From positions 1 through 46,239 of the forward strand of contig CAMOUQ010000009.1 of the NCBI GenBank assembly GCA_946626595.1: a DNA stretch of 46,239 nt. The letters run 5' to 3'. This DNA comes from an uncultured Prevotellaceae bacterium. GTDB lineage: Bacteria > Bacteroidota > Bacteroidia > Bacteroidales > Bacteroidaceae. Of this stretch, positions 45,025 to 46,239 are shown one piece after another. Position 1 is the first letter of the stretch, and the number at the start of each line of letters is the position of its first letter. A model generated the notes under the pieces. It saw only the letters and a program-made list of their open reading frames with translations, had not been told where the DNA came from and ran no database searches. The translations under genes and the position numbers were made by a program.

Positions 45025-46170
45025 ATGAAACGACTCTTCTTTCTGGCTGCTCTGCTGTGCCTGATGGCCGCCTGCAGCAAGCGCGGCCCCCAGTTCACCG
45101 TCGAGGGCACCATTGCCGAAGCCGAGGATACGATGCTCTATCTTGAGCACCTGACTCTGGCGGAAGGCATCGTGGCTGTGGATTCCGCAAAACTCGATGA
45201 AACGGGCGATTTTTGCCTCCGTGGGCCTCGGCCGTCGAATCCTGAATTCTATCGTCTGCGCATCGGCGACCAGGTGATAAACCTCAGTTTCGACTCCACC
45301 GAAACCGTCACCGTGCGCGCCCGTCTGCCGCAGATGGCACTGGGATATGAGGTCGAGGGCAGCGGCAACTGCGACACCATCCGCCTGCTGGCCCTGAAAC
45401 TCGACACCCTGCGCCGTGCTGTAGACCGCGTGGCCGACGACCGCTCGCTGACCTTGGCCGAGCGCGAGGCGCAGATAGACGAACTGCTGAAGCAATACAA
45501 GGCCGACGTGAAGCTCCGCTACATCCAGAACCGCTACGGAAAGGCGTCGTCCTACTACGCCATGTTCCAGACCGTGGGCGGACAGATGATATTCGACCCC
45601 GTCAGCGACCCCTCGGACGTCACCTGGTTCACGGCCCTGGCCACCTCGTGGGACGAACTCTACCCGATGAGCCAGCGCACCCAGAACCTCCAGAACATCG
45701 CCATGCAGGGACGACGCAACACGCGCCGCCATGTGGTGGAAATCAACATGGACGACGAGAAAGTCTCCGAGACGGGCATCATCGACATGGGATTCCCCGA
45801 CAAGACGGGGGCCGAACGCCGATTGTCGAGTCTGAAGGGGCAGGTCGTATTGCTCGACTTCACCGCCTACAGCCTGAAGGGCTCGCAGGAGCGCATTTTG
45901 GCCCTGCGGCAATTATATGATAAGTATCACGCGCGCGGACTGGAGATTTACCAGGTGTCGCTCGACCCCGACGAACACTACTGGAAGACGATGTCCGAAC
46001 AGTTGCCCTGGGTGTGCGTGTGGAACAGGGAGGGACTGGAGAACGACATCGTGCTCATCTATAACCTGAACCAACTGCCCACGTGGTTCCTCATCGACCG
46101 GAGCAACACGCTGGTCGGCCGCATGGAGCTGATGGGCGACCTGGAGAAGGAAATCGGCAAACTCCTTTAA
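45025..46170 (+). CDS. Thioredoxin-fold lipoprotein lacking the CxxC motif (381 aa)
   Basis: The lipoprotein signal is MKRLFFLAALLCLMAACSK, with lipidated Cys17. An N-terminal DUF4369-like beta domain (about 20-130; FTVEGTIAEAEDTMLYLEHL) leads to a helical linker and a C-terminal TlpA/AhpC-type fold (about 255-380; QVVLLDFTAYSLKGSQERIL, GLEIYQVSLDPDEHYWK, NQLPTWFLIDRSNTLVGR). The cis-Pro (LPTW) is kept. Where TlpA has WCGPC this protein has SLKGS, so both cysteines are missing and thiol redox activity is unlikely. Role unknown; it is probably in the periplasm, anchored to a membrane. ATG 45019 is an alternative start. Confidence 0.85.
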   Translation: MKRLFFLAALLCLMAACSKRGPQFTVEGTIAEAEDTMLYLEHLTLAEGIVAVDSAKLDETGDFCLRGPRPSNPEFYRLRIGDQVINLSFDSTETVTVRARLPQMALGYEVEGSGNCDTIRLLALKLDTLRRAVDRVADDRSLTLAEREAQIDELLKQYKADVKLRYIQNRYGKASSYYAMFQTVGGQMIFDPVSDPSDVTWFTALATSWDELYPMSQRTQNLQNIAMQGRRNTRRHVVEINMDDEKVSETGIIDMGFPDKTGAERRLSSLKGQVVLLDFTAYSLKGSQERILALRQLYDKYHARGLEIYQVSLDPDEHYWKTMSEQLPWVCVWNREGLENDIVLIYNLNQLPTWFLIDRSNTLVGRMELMGDLEKEIGKLL

Positions 46171-46239
46171 GTAACCTCGGCAGCCCCCCCATTTCGTCCC
46201 TACTATGGTTGGGGCTCAGACAATACGTCGATGGAGCTC

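Noticed and set aside
46171-46239. Possible start of another gene at the right edge
   Set aside because: No start codon with a following frame, promoter or hairpin could be supported in the last 69 bases.

Overview
The window looks like chromosomal DNA of a Bacteroidales bacterium, most likely Prevotellaceae. The reasons are BspA-type LRR and InlB-type surface proteins with type IX secretion (T9SS) tails, a PorZ-like T9SS protein, tandem YitT proteins, Bacteroidetes-type promoters (TTTG, 19-20 bp, TAnnTTTG) before several operons, and A-rich leaders that mostly lack Shine-Dalgarno sequences. Species-level assignment is not possible by eye. No tRNA, rRNA, CRISPR, IS element or phage gene was seen.

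Layout. (1) 1-10.8 kb, minus strand: two very large exported proteins (1278 and 2179 aa) in one apparent operon with a consensus promoter and a 3' hairpin terminator. (2) 10.8-15.7 kb, minus: a membrane-bound nucleotide-sugar 4,6-dehydratase followed after 1 bp by a secreted GH2 glycosidase. (3) 15.7-16.1 kb: a 411-bp divergent intergenic region with nested inverted repeats around a 21-bp tandem repeat. (4) 16.1-24.8 kb, plus: YpfJ-like zinc metallopeptidase, GH51 arabinofuranosidase, sigma-54 (rpoN), PAP2-like membrane protein, purE, a short-form ispG and cysS. (5) 24.8-28.7 kb, minus: aroQ, O-methyltransferase, rbfA, LolC/E-type permease and an anaerobic sulfatase maturase, read from one consensus promoter. 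(6) 28.8-36.5 kb, minus: leuS, two yitT paralogues and a continuous reading frame joining RdgB (ITPase) to a PorZ-like beta-propeller protein. (7) 36.6-39.1 kb, minus: an XRE/S24 LexA-like regulator and an LTA-synthase-like phosphoglycerol transferase. (8) 39.1-44.9 kb, minus: rsfS-ftsH-cdsA, and separately pnp. (9) 45.0-46.2 kb, plus: a thioredoxin-fold lipoprotein without the CxxC site.

Most of the window is housekeeping: translation (leuS, cysS, rbfA, rsfS), RNA turnover (pnp), membrane quality control and lipid synthesis (ftsH, cdsA), purine, isoprenoid and shikimate steps. Around it sits a glycan and surface layer: GH2, GH51, sulfatase maturation, nucleotide-sugar modification, and T9SS cargo plus a T9SS component.

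The observations most worth a second look are the stop-less rdgB-porZ junction, the nested palindromes between two near-identical divergent promoters at 15.74-16.05 kb, the 7-bp TAGNGAT arrays that start at stop codons, an ispG lacking the extra domain usual in this phylum, and a hydrophobic helical domain inside the giant T9SS cargo protein.
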